Source: Lachnospiraceae bacterium (GTDB lineage Bacteria > Bacillota > Clostridia > Lachnospirales > Lachnospiraceae). From it: DNA of 40,619 nt. The position numbers and the translations under genes were made by a program. This document shows, one piece after another, positions 1-7,791 of this stretch. The notes under the pieces were generated by a model. The model was not told where the DNA came from, did not search any database, and was given only the letters and a program-made list of their open reading frames with translations. The stretch is taken from NCBI GenBank assembly GCA_017561085.1, contig JAFZDQ010000123.1, forward strand, positions 1 through 40,619, in the 5' to 3' direction. Each line of letters opens with the position of its first letter. Positions within the stretch are counted from its first letter, which is position 1.

Positions 1-983
1 GTATGATGAGTGCACGTCTTGCAACCAGCGTTTCCGACATTGCGGACAAATTCAACCATACCGAGAAGGATGTTATGCGTGCGCTGAAATATTGGGAGAA
101 GATGCGTCTTCTCTCCTTAGAATACGATGAAAGCAAATCCTTAACCGGCATCCGCCTTTTGGATGTGAATCGCCGTCCCGGAGGGGATGTATTTTCCCTT
201 GCTCCCGTGGTGCAGCTTTCCTCCAAACTGCCTGTGGACAGAACCGGTATTTCCGCACTGCCGGCAGAGCGGACAGAGGCACCTTCCCTTGTAAGCAGTC
301 CTGCACCGGAACGTGTTTCTTTCGAGAAACCCGCATATTCCGCGGACGAACTGCGCGCTTTCAAAAACAACGAAGAAACTGCCCAGATTATTTTTGTGGC
401 AGAGCAATATTTGGGCAAGCCTTTAAGTGCCTCCGAAATCAAGACCATTCTCTTCTTTTCGGACAAGCTTGGTTTTTCTGCCGACTTAATCGACTATTTA
501 ATCCAGTACTGCGTTGACCGCGGTAAGAAGGATTTCCGTTACATAGAAAAAGTAGCTGTCAGCTGGGCCGAGGAAGGCATTACCACCCCCAAGCAGGCTG
601 CAAACGCTTCCCGTAAGTACGACAAGACTGTCTATGATATCATGAAAGCCCTTGGCAAATCTGCCGCCCCCACACGGGCCGAAGCAGATTATGCAACCAA
701 ATGGATTCAGGAATACGGCTTTACCTCTGATATCATCCTGGAAGCCTGTTCACGTACGGTTCTTGCCACTGACAAGCACCGCTTTGAATATGCCGACAGC
801 ATCCTGAAAAACTGGCACACCAAAAACGTCCGCCACAAAGCAGACATCAAGCTTTTGGACGATGCCTTTACCGGCACCAGGAAAAAGGCACCTGCCAAGA
901 ATACAAGTGCAGGCCAGTTCAACCAGTTTATGCATACCGATTATGACTTTGATGCCCTCGAAAGAGAAATCTTAAGCAATTAA
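1..983 (+). CDS. DnaD/DnaB_2-domain replication initiation protein, 5' end outside window
   Basis: The protein belongs to the DnaD family, which helps load the replicative helicase in Firmicutes. An N-terminal winged-helix-like stretch (around residues 7-40, SVSDIADKFNHTEKDV then RALKYWEKM) is followed by two DnaB_2-type helical repeats (around 125-205 and 207-275). The second ends in a tract resembling the YxxxILKNW motif of DnaD proteins (YADSILKNW). The first in-frame ATG is at position 3. Relatives normally carry about 50 more residues before this point, so the gene almost certainly starts outside the window and is 5'-truncated here. The next gene, a DnaC-like loader, follows after about 25 nt, which is the usual clostridial pairing and implies one operon. 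Family assignment is confident; a specific symbol (dnaD or dnaB) is not. Confidence 0.88.
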   Translation, partial: MMSARLATSVSDIADKFNHTEKDVMRALKYWEKMRLLSLEYDESKSLTGIRLLDVNRRPGGDVFSLAPVVQLSSKLPVDRTGISALPAERTEAPSLVSSPAPERVSFEKPAYSADELRAFKNNEETAQIIFVAEQYLGKPLSASEIKTILFFSDKLGFSADLIDYLIQYCVDRGKKDFRYIEKVAVSWAEEGITTPKQAANASRKYDKTVYDIMKALGKSAAPTRAEADYATKWIQEYGFTSDIILEACSRTVLATDKHRFEYADSILKNWHTKNVRHKADIKLLDDAFTGTRKKAPAKNTSAGQFNQFMHTDYDFDALEREILSN

Positions 984-1008
984 GGCTATATGATAAGGAG
1001 ATATACCC

Positions 1009-1980
1009 GTGGCCCTGAGTAATACCCAGTATGATACCATTATCCGAAAGTACGAAGAACGCCAGTTAAACAGCAGAACCCTCCTGCAGGAGCGTAAGGA
1101 CTATGTTTATGCCCATGTAGAAGGCTTCCGCGAACTGGAGGACTCTATCTCCTCCGTTTCCGTGGCGCAGGGAAAGAAATTATTAGAAGGGGACGACAAT
1201 GCCCTTGTAGAATTAAAGGACATTTTAAAGGACCTTTCTTCCATGAAAAAGCAGCTTCTTTTATCCGCCGGTCTTCCGGAGGATTATTTGGAGCCTGTTT
1301 TTATTTGTCCCGATTGTAAGGATACCGGATATATCGGTACCGCGAAATGTCATTGCTTTAAGCAGGCTGAAATTTCCATGCTCTATGAGCAGTCCGGCAT
1401 CAGCGAACTTCTTGAAGAAAATAACTTTTCCACCCTTTCTTTTGAGTATTATGAGGGGGAAGATTTACAGCGTTTTAAAAATACTGTCGTTACCTGCAAA
1501 AATTTTATCAATAATTTCAATTCGGACTACCATAATTTATTCTTTTATGGTACAGTAGGTACGGGCAAATCTTTTTTATCCGGGTGTGTGGCGAAAGAAT
1601 TACTTGAACGCGGACATTCTGTCATTTATTTTAGTGCCGCCGCACTTTTTGATGTATTATCCAAAATAAAATTTGATTACAGGAGTACGGAAGACCTTCA
1701 TAATTCTTATGAAGATTTATTTCAGTGCGATTTGCTGATTATAGATGATTTGGGAACCGAGTTTACCAATAACTTCGTTAATTCCCAGTTATTCTCTTTG
1801 ATTAATGACCGCCACTTAAGACAAAAAGCCGTCATTATTTCAACCAACTTATCACTGGCTGATTTCAGGGACCGCTATTCCGACAGAATCTTCTCCCGTA
1901 TCACCAGTAATTATGAAATATGCAAAATCACCGGACCCGACATCCGGATGTACAAAAAGAAACTGCAAAACAGAAAGTGA
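1009..1980 (+). CDS. DnaC/DnaI-like helicase loader ATPase
   Basis: This 323-residue AAA+ ATPase of the DnaC/DnaI/IstB group loads the replicative helicase at origins or restart sites. An N-terminal helical part is followed by a four-cysteine zinc-binding cluster (CPDCKDTGYIG then KCHC, around residues 99-117). The ATPase core has Walker A GTVGTGKSF (around 184-192), Walker B LLIIDDLG (around 244-251) and a sensor region SRITSNYE (around 297-304). The start is a GTG at 1009, preceded by AAGGAG at 995-1000 with 8 nt spacing. It lies 25 nt after the DnaD gene, and the prs start codon follows 8 nt after its stop, so the three genes look co-transcribed. DnaI-type loader is my preferred reading because of the zinc cluster and the DnaD neighbour. 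Confidence 0.92.
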   Translation: MALSNTQYDTIIRKYEERQLNSRTLLQERKDYVYAHVEGFRELEDSISSVSVAQGKKLLEGDDNALVELKDILKDLSSMKKQLLLSAGLPEDYLEPVFICPDCKDTGYIGTAKCHCFKQAEISMLYEQSGISELLEENNFSTLSFEYYEGEDLQRFKNTVVTCKNFINNFNSDYHNLFFYGTVGTGKSFLSGCVAKELLERGHSVIYFSAAALFDVLSKIKFDYRSTEDLHNSYEDLFQCDLLIIDDLGTEFTNNFVNSQLFSLINDRHLRQKAVIISTNLSLADFRDRYSDRIFSRITSNYEICKITGPDIRMYKKKLQNRK

Positions 1981-1988
1981 GGTACCTC

Positions 1989-3179
1989 ATGTCTCAGCAT
2001 GAAGAAACAAGAAATCTGGAAACCATCCCTGTAGGTTCTCTCGGCATCATTCCCTTAGAGGGCTGTAAATCCCTCGGCGAAAAGGTGAATGATTACCTGG
2101 TAGAATGGAGAACCGTACGTGAAAGTGAGCACAAAGAAAGCCTGGCATTTTCCGGCTATCAGCGTGACTCCTATATTTTGAAAGCAAAGGTACCGCGTTT
2201 CGGTTCCGGCGAAGCCAAAGGTGTCATCCTTGAATCTGTCCGCGGAACAGACCTTTACTTACTGGTAGACGTTGCCAACTACAGTCTTACCTATTCTCTT
2301 TGCGGTAAAGAAAACCATATGTCTCCCGATGACCATTATCAGGATTTAAAGAGAATCATTGCCGCAGTAGGCGGAAAGGCAAGAAGAATTACCGTTATTA
2401 TGCCTTTTCTTTATGAAAGCAGACAGCATAAGAGAACGGCCCGTGAATCCTTAGATTGTGCTATCGCACTTCAGGAAATGGTAAACATGGGTGTGGACAA
2501 CATTCTCACCTTTGATGCACATGACCCCAGAGTCCAGAATGCGATTCCTCTTCACGGCTTTGAAACAATACGCCCTACCTACCAGTTCATTAAAAACCTC
2601 TTAAAGAACGTAGATGGCTTACAATTAGACTCTGACCATATGATGGTAGTCAGCCCCGACGAAGGCGGTATGAGCCGTGCTATCTATATGGCTAACGTAG
2701 TCGGCCTTGATATGGGTATGTTCTATAAGCGCCGCGACTATACCAGAATTGTAGACGGACGTAACCCTATCGTTGCACACGAATTCCTCGGCACTTCCGT
2801 AGAAGGCAAGGATATGATTATTATAGATGATATGATTTCTTCCGGAGAAAGCGTACTGGAAGTTGCCGCAGCCCTGAAAGAGCGTAAGGCAAACAGAATC
2901 TTCATCTGCTCTACTTTCGGTCTGTTTACCAATGGTCTGGACCGTTTTGACAAGGCTTACGAGCAGGGACTGATTGACAGAGTCCTTACCACCAACTTAA
3001 TTTACCAGACACCCGAACTTCTTTCCCGTGAATGGTACATTAACTGTGATATGAGTAAGTATATTGCATACCTGATTGATACACTCAATCACGATGCATC
3101 CATCAGTGATTTGTTAAATCCTAACAAGCGTATCCAGCATGTTGTTGCGAAGTACAGAGCAGGCGAGGAAATCGACTAA
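1989..3179 (+). CDS. prs: Ribose-phosphate pyrophosphokinase (PRPP synthetase), long clostridial form
   Basis: The enzyme transfers pyrophosphate from ATP to ribose 5-phosphate, giving PRPP for nucleotide, NAD, His and Trp synthesis. The start ATG at 1989 lies 8 nt after the dnaC-like stop and gives 396 residues; upstream in-frame codons lie inside dnaC. Visible motifs are FLYESRQHKRTARESL (ATP-binding region), the metal-binding tract TFDAHDPRVQNAIP, and the PRPP loop IIIDDMISSGES near residue 275. At about 396 residues it is longer than the classical enzyme of about 315. The flexible loop reads YKRRDYTRIVDGRNP rather than the usual KRRPGPN type. This matches the divergent PRPP synthetase subgroup seen in Lachnospiraceae. 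A strong terminator follows. Confidence 0.93.
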   Translation: MSQHEETRNLETIPVGSLGIIPLEGCKSLGEKVNDYLVEWRTVRESEHKESLAFSGYQRDSYILKAKVPRFGSGEAKGVILESVRGTDLYLLVDVANYSLTYSLCGKENHMSPDDHYQDLKRIIAAVGGKARRITVIMPFLYESRQHKRTARESLDCAIALQEMVNMGVDNILTFDAHDPRVQNAIPLHGFETIRPTYQFIKNLLKNVDGLQLDSDHMMVVSPDEGGMSRAIYMANVVGLDMGMFYKRRDYTRIVDGRNPIVAHEFLGTSVEGKDMIIIDDMISSGESVLEVAAALKERKANRIFICSTFGLFTNGLDRFDKAYEQGLIDRVLTTNLIYQTPELLSREWYINCDMSKYIAYLIDTLNHDASISDLLNPNKRIQHVVAKYRAGEEID

Positions 3180-3215
3180 TCACTTGAACATACGAATTTC
3201 AACTAAAACCAACAT

Positions 3216-3253
3216 ACAAAAAAAGATTGCGCAGCTTGCGCAATCTTTTTTCT
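3216..3253. terminator. Bidirectional terminator between prs and the glycosyltransferase gene
   Basis: A perfect hairpin AGATTGCGC-AGCTT-GCGCAATCT is flanked by a run of A on the left and a run of T on the right, so it can act in both directions. It separates two convergent genes. Confidence 0.9.
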
Positions 3254-3298
3254 ATTTCTAATCTTCTTTCAAATTATTTTCTTTCTCTTTATCTTTTC

Positions 3299-4243
3299 TC
3301 AATGATCTTCTCTCAATTTCTGTTCCTTTTCGCAAACCGCAATCAAATCCATTTCAAAATCCCTTCGGTTTTTTTGTGCCATATTAGACAACATCAATCC
3401 CGCAAAAAAAGCCTGAATGGCGGCCAGCATCACAAATCCGCAGACAATCAAGGTAGGGAACCTGAGCACCAATCCCGTTTTAAAATACTCTATCAAAACC
3501 GGAATGAAAAATACCGCAGAAAGAAGTACCAGCATCACAGCCAAAATACTGAAAAAGCCAAGCGGCTTATAATCCTTATAAAGCTTAGCAATGGTTTTTA
3601 ACACCTTAAAACCGTCCGCGTACGTATTTAACTTGGAAACACTTCCTTCCGGCCTGTCACGATACTCTACTACCACATTCTCTATCTGCAAATGGTTATA
3701 GACCGCATGAATGGTCATTTCCGTCTCAATTTCGAATCCTTTAGAAAGCACCGGGAACGTTTTTACAAATCCGTAACTGAACGCCCTAAAGCCGGTCATA
3801 ATATCTTTGATATCACAGTCAAAAAGCCGGTTAATGCTGCTACGCACCACAGAGTTCCCCATATTATGAAAAGGCCGCTTATTCTCCGTAAAATAAGTGG
3901 AGGAAAGCCTGTCTCCTACTACCATATCCGCATGGTGCTCTAAAACCTTATCCGCCATTTCACGGGCAAATTCCATGGGGTAAGTATCATCACCGTCTGC
4001 CATAACATAGCACTGTGCATCAATTTCCCGGAACATACGGCGGATGACATTTCCTTTGCCCTGCATATATTCGTGCCGCACTACCGCTCCTGCCTCTTTT
4101 GCAATCTCCACGGTACGGTCCGTCGAGTTATTATCATATACGTAAATCACCGCCTCAGGAAGCGCAGCTTTCGCATCTGCCACTACCTTGGCAATGGTTT
4201 TTTCTTCATTATAGCAAGGAATTAATACTGCAATTTTGTCCAT
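3299..4243 (-). CDS. Family 2 glycosyltransferase with C-terminal membrane anchor (dolichol-phosphate-mannosyltransferase-like)
   Basis: A 314-residue GT-A fold transferase. It starts with the GT2 signature AVLIPCYNEEKTIAKVV, has the metal/nucleotide-sugar motif VMADGDDTYP (around residues 80-89), and an acceptor-side stretch DIMTGFRAFSYGF. Two hydrophobic helices near the C-terminus (around 228-255 and 265-290) should anchor it in the cytoplasmic membrane. This layout is typical of enzymes that transfer a sugar to a polyprenyl phosphate carrier; the actual sugar cannot be read from sequence. GGGAGG lies 5 nt before the ATG. The gene stands alone, divergent from plsC and convergent with prs, with its own promoter at 4301-4329. 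Confidence 0.85.
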   Translation of the reverse strand: MDKIAVLIPCYNEEKTIAKVVADAKAALPEAVIYVYDNNSTDRTVEIAKEAGAVVRHEYMQGKGNVIRRMFREIDAQCYVMADGDDTYPMEFAREMADKVLEHHADMVVGDRLSSTYFTENKRPFHNMGNSVVRSSINRLFDCDIKDIMTGFRAFSYGFVKTFPVLSKGFEIETEMTIHAVYNHLQIENVVVEYRDRPEGSVSKLNTYADGFKVLKTIAKLYKDYKPLGFFSILAVMLVLLSAVFFIPVLIEYFKTGLVLRFPTLIVCGFVMLAAIQAFFAGLMLSNMAQKNRRDFEMDLIAVCEKEQKLREDH

Positions 4244-4300
4244 GAAACCCTCCCAAAGACGCTTCTCTTCGCCCGATTACTTTTTCTTGCGATATTTCAT

Positions 4301-4329
4301 ATTGTACCAAACATTTAATGGTTCGTAAA
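4301..4329 (-). promoter_or_regulatory. Sigma-A promoter of the glycosyltransferase gene
   Basis: On the minus strand, TTTACG (4329-4324), a 17-nt spacer, then TACAAT (4306-4301). Transcription would begin about 50 nt before the start codon. Confidence 0.6.
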
Positions 4330-4386
4330 GTCGCCGGCAAGGTTCCCTTTCCGTTCTCACTTTATCCTTCCAACAATAGTGTCCTA

Positions 4387-4415
4387 TTGCCAAAAGCAGG
4401 CGTTTCCGATATACT
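4387..4415 (+). promoter_or_regulatory. Sigma-A promoter of plsC
   Basis: TTGCCA (4387-4392), 17 nt, TATACT (4410-4415). Transcription would begin near 4422, downstream of the in-frame GTG at 4379, which supports the ATG at 4451 as the real start. Confidence 0.7.
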
Positions 4416-4450
4416 ATAACTGCCAAATAACAAAAAATGAGGGTAAATAC

Positions 4451-5191
4451 ATGATTCGTTTTATTATTGTAGCAGGCTTTGTGGTTTTATTCCTGATATG
4501 CAGCATTCCGCTGTTAATCATCGAATGGATTATCGGCAAATTTAATATGGATTTCAAAAATAAAAGTTCCCTGGCCATTGTGCTTTGGGCATTCCGTGTA
4601 TGTCTTTTCCTGGCAGGCACTACCGTAGAATACCGCGGCGAAGAAAACGTGCCCAAGGATGAGCCGGTTCTTTACATCGGCAATCACAGAAGCTATTTTG
4701 ACATCTTGATTACTTACGTGCGGGTACCCCGCCCCACCGGTTATATCGCGAAGAAGGAAATGCTCAAATGGCCCCTTTTAGTAAACTGGATGAAGAATCT
4801 CCACTGTCTGTTCCTGGATAGGGACGATGTGAAGCAGGGGCTGAAAGTCATCCTTACCGCCATCGAAAAGGTGAAGTCCGGTATTTCCATCTGTATCTTC
4901 CCGGAAGGTACCAGAAACCGCGAAAACCATACCTTTATGGAATTCCATGAGGGCAGCTTCAAGGTGGCATCCAAGAGCGGTTGTCCCATTGTTCCCATGA
5001 CCATCTACAACGCAGCGGACATCTTCGAGGATCATCTTCCTAAGGTTAAGAAAGCACATGTCATCGTGGACTACGGCAAGCCCATCTATATTCAGGATTT
5101 GCCCAAGGAAGACCAGAAGCACATCGGTGCTTATACCAGAAATATTATTATGGATACTTACTTTAAAATCAAAGAAGAAGCAGGCGAATAA
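4451..5191 (+). CDS. plsC: 1-acyl-sn-glycerol-3-phosphate acyltransferase
   Basis: This enzyme acylates lysophosphatidic acid to phosphatidic acid at the membrane, the second acylation of phospholipid synthesis. The 246-residue protein begins with a hydrophobic helix (residues 2-25). It carries the catalytic NHRSYFD (HX4D motif, around residues 79-85) and the acceptor-binding FPEGTRNR (around 152-159). The ATG at 4451 is chosen because GAGGG sits 7 nt before it and the promoter places the transcript start at about 4422. An upstream GTG in the same frame (4379) would precede that transcript start. The terminator hairpin overlaps the last codons. It is monocistronic. Confidence 0.92.
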   Translation: MIRFIIVAGFVVLFLICSIPLLIIEWIIGKFNMDFKNKSSLAIVLWAFRVCLFLAGTTVEYRGEENVPKDEPVLYIGNHRSYFDILITYVRVPRPTGYIAKKEMLKWPLLVNWMKNLHCLFLDRDDVKQGLKVILTAIEKVKSGISICIFPEGTRNRENHTFMEFHEGSFKVASKSGCPIVPMTIYNAADIFEDHLPKVKKAHVIVDYGKPIYIQDLPKEDQKHIGAYTRNIIMDTYFKIKEEAGE

Positions 5192-5206
5192 CCTGCTTCT
5201 TTTTCT
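5174..5206. terminator. Terminator shared by plsC and murF
   Basis: AGAAGCAGG and CCTGCTTCT form a 9-bp stem over a 7-nt loop that includes the plsC stop codon. T-rich tracts occur on both strands, so it can serve both convergent genes. Confidence 0.8.
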
Positions 5207-5259
5207 TTATCCAATCGATATATCTCAATCGTTCAGTTCCAAAATCACTCTTCCGAATT

Positions 5260-6690
5260 CTAAGCTTTTAAAAATTCCACCACTTTTTCGAAATGCATGC
5301 CATGGGAGGCCTTCACCAAAATACTGTCACCTGTCCGCAAAATCTCCGGAAGCTTTTCCAGTAGTTCCTCTCTGGTTGCAAAATAGTAAACAGCCTTCCG
5401 TTCTGCTGCCGTCAGCACATTCACTTCCTGCACATCCGCTTCCCGCCCCATATCTTTACCGTCCCCGGCATTTAAGGCACCTTCATACATGTGCGCAGAA
5501 AGATTACCGGTACAAAGAATCACATCAATGCCCTTCTCTGCCGCATAAGCTCCTACTTCTGCGTGAAGATTACACTCATCTGCACCAAGTTCAAACATAT
5601 CCCCAAGCACAGCTACCTTTCTTCCCACTGCCATGGTAAGCAAATCAATGGCTGCCTTCATGGATACAGGATTGGCATTATAGCAGTCGTCAATCACCGT
5701 ATAATCCGCAAGTGCCATCACATTGCTTCTGCCGCCCACTGCCTGTACGGAAGCAATTCCTTCTTGAATTTGTTCCTTAGAAAGTCCCAGGCAATTCCCG
5801 ACTGCCGCAGCTGCCAGGGCATTATACACCATATGTGTACCCGGAAGGGGAATTTCTATAGGAAATACGGAAAGCCCCAGATGTACCACTGCTTCAGAGC
5901 CCAAGAGCCCTTTATTCATCACATCGGAAGCATATACCTCATTTGCAGGCTCCATGCCAAAGCAAACCGGCGCATGGATTCCCTTTGCCTTTACAGTGAT
6001 TAACTTATCATCATCCCCGTTTACAAAAATATGTCCTTCCGGATTCATAAAGTCAAAAATCTCTGATTTTGCCTTCAAAATACCGTCTCTGGTTCCCAGA
6101 TTTTCCAAATGGCACTGTCCGATATTGGTGAGCACACAAATATCCGGCTTCGCCATTTTACTCAAGCGGTGCATCTCTCCGAAGTCACTGATGCCCATTT
6201 CTACAACCGCTGCTTCGTGCTCTTGCCTAATCCGCAAAAGGGTCAGAGGAAGTCCAACCTCATTATTGAAATTACCTTCTGTTTTTAACACGCAAAAGCC
6301 TTGTGAAAGCACTGCCGCAATCATCTCTTTGGTACTGGTTTTCCCTACGCTTCCGGTAATACCCACTATCGGAATGGTCAGCTGCTCTCTGTAAAATTCG
6401 GCAATCTGCTTTAATGCCACAAAGGAATCTTCTACCAAAATATAAGGAATATCACAATCCTGCGGTGCCTTCTCGCAAACGACACCAAGTGCTCCCTTTT
6501 CTGCTACCTGTGCAATGAAACTATGGCCATCCACTCTTTCGCCCTTGGTTGCAATAAAGACTCCGCCGGCTTCTATTTTACGGGAATCAATTTCTACGCA
6601 AACAGCTTCTTGATCCGCGCATTCCTTCGTAATTCCTGACAAAGTGCCGTTGCAGGCTTTTGCAATATTTTCCAGTGTCATATTTTTCAT
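5260..6690 (-). CDS. murF: UDP-N-acetylmuramoyl-tripeptide--D-alanyl-D-alanine ligase
   Basis: The enzyme attaches D-Ala-D-Ala to the UDP-MurNAc-tripeptide, the last cytoplasmic step of wall precursor synthesis. Mur ligase features are the P-loop GITGSVGKTSTKEM (around residues 109-122), VEMGISDFGEMHRL (around 168-181), and DDCYNANPVSM (around 335-345), which is typical of MurF. The ATG at 6690 has AAGGAG 8 nt upstream. A GTG three codons earlier lies directly against that ribosome binding site and is unlikely. It is the last gene of the minus-strand group GH9-like lipoprotein - ddl - murF; ddl makes its dipeptide substrate. Confidence 0.95.
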   Translation of the reverse strand: MKNMTLENIAKACNGTLSGITKECADQEAVCVEIDSRKIEAGGVFIATKGERVDGHSFIAQVAEKGALGVVCEKAPQDCDIPYILVEDSFVALKQIAEFYREQLTIPIVGITGSVGKTSTKEMIAAVLSQGFCVLKTEGNFNNEVGLPLTLLRIRQEHEAAVVEMGISDFGEMHRLSKMAKPDICVLTNIGQCHLENLGTRDGILKAKSEIFDFMNPEGHIFVNGDDDKLITVKAKGIHAPVCFGMEPANEVYASDVMNKGLLGSEAVVHLGLSVFPIEIPLPGTHMVYNALAAAAVGNCLGLSKEQIQEGIASVQAVGGRSNVMALADYTVIDDCYNANPVSMKAAIDLLTMAVGRKVAVLGDMFELGADECNLHAEVGAYAAEKGIDVILCTGNLSAHMYEGALNAGDGKDMGREADVQEVNVLTAAERKAVYYFATREELLEKLPEILRTGDSILVKASHGMHFEKVVEFLKA

Positions 6691-6743
6691 AACACGCACT
6701 CCTTAGACAAATATCATTTACGCACTCTCCAAAGCACAATCGC

Positions 6744-7769
6744 TTATCTTAATGCCGCTGCGATAATCTTCTCACAAAGTTCCCCAAAGGAAACACCTGT
6801 TGCTGCCGCTTCCTGGGGTAATAAGGACGTAGGAGTCATGCCGGGAAGCGTATTAGCTTCCAGACAATAAAGATTCTCATCTTTATCCATCATAAAGTCC
6901 ATTCTGGCGTAATTCTTCAGACGCAGCGCCACAAAAGCCTTCTCCGCATAGCCCTGCATTTCTTTGGTTTTCGCCTCGGAAATTTCTGCGGGGCAGGTTT
7001 CCACCGCAGAGCCTGCCTGATACTTATTCTTATAATCATAAAAACCTACAAGGGGCGCAATTTCAATAACCGGAAGCGCTTTGCCGTCCATAACGCCTAC
7101 GGAAAATTCCCTTCCTACTATGTACTGCTCTACTACCACTTCTTCCCCATAGCGGAAGGCTTCTTTCAAAGCAGTTTCATATTCCGCATCATCATTTGCA
7201 ATATACACACCTACGCTGGAACCGCCGCAGCTGGTCTTAACGATACAGGGATAAGGAACCTTTTCCTCCTGCTTTTCGCCCTTTTTCAGACGGATCCCCA
7301 TAGGCGTGGGGATATGATAAGCACCAAAAATATCTTTGGTAATTCCCTTATCCATACAAATTGCGCTGCTTACGGAATCAGTACCGGTATAAGTGATACC
7401 CATCAAATCAAAACAAGCCTGAATCTTTCCATTCTCACCGTTCTCGCCATGAAGTGCCATAAATACCACATCAGCTTCCTGGCAGGCCTTAATTACATTG
7501 GGCCCGAAGAAGTTCTTATCTCCGTCCGGACGCATTGCTTTAATCTGTTCAATATCCGGATTATCTTCGGAAATGGCACCCATTTCCTTCGCCCAATCCT
7601 CTTCTGTTTCAAAAATGCGGTCAGCATCTTCGCCTTCATATCCCAAATACACGTCCAGAAGCACTACCTGATGTCCGTTTTCTTTTAATGCTTTATAAAT
7701 CTTGGAACCGGAGCAAAGGGAAACGTCCCTTTCCGTGCTGATTCCTCCTGCCAGTACAACAATTTTCAT
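6744..7769 (-). CDS. ddl: D-alanine--D-alanine ligase
   Basis: An ATP-grasp enzyme joining two D-alanines for the peptidoglycan stem peptide. The sequence shows the N-terminal MKIVVLAGGISTERDVS, the substrate region LHGENGENGKIQACFD, the ATP-grasp loop VKTSCGGSSVGVYI and the C-terminal LEANTLPGMTPTSLLPQ that contacts metal and substrate. The length (341 residues) is normal. I take the ATG at 7769 because family members begin at that MKI-type sequence; an ATG four codons upstream overlaps the AAGGATGG ribosome binding region. It sits 22 nt after the GH9-like lipoprotein gene and 53 nt before murF, consistent with an operon. Confidence 0.94.
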   Translation of the reverse strand: MKIVVLAGGISTERDVSLCSGSKIYKALKENGHQVVLLDVYLGYEGEDADRIFETEEDWAKEMGAISEDNPDIEQIKAMRPDGDKNFFGPNVIKACQEADVVFMALHGENGENGKIQACFDLMGITYTGTDSVSSAICMDKGITKDIFGAYHIPTPMGIRLKKGEKQEEKVPYPCIVKTSCGGSSVGVYIANDDAEYETALKEAFRYGEEVVVEQYIVGREFSVGVMDGKALPVIEIAPLVGFYDYKNKYQAGSAVETCPAEISEAKTKEMQGYAEKAFVALRLKNYARMDFMMDKDENLYCLEANTLPGMTPTSLLPQEAAATGVSFGELCEKIIAAALR

Positions 7770-7791
7770 AAATTCATCCATCCTTTTTTGT

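Noticed and set aside
3227-3601. 124-codon plus-strand frame after prs
   Set aside because: It begins inside the terminator hairpin and overlaps the glycosyltransferase gene antisense.
4379-4450. Upstream extension of plsC to the GTG at 4379
   Set aside because: The predicted transcript start (about 4422) lies after it, and the good ribosome binding site serves the ATG at 4451.
5058-5639. 193-codon plus-strand frame over the plsC end and murF
   Set aside because: It crosses a strong terminator and overlaps two confident genes in other frames; composition is Pro/His/Ser-rich as expected for a shadow.
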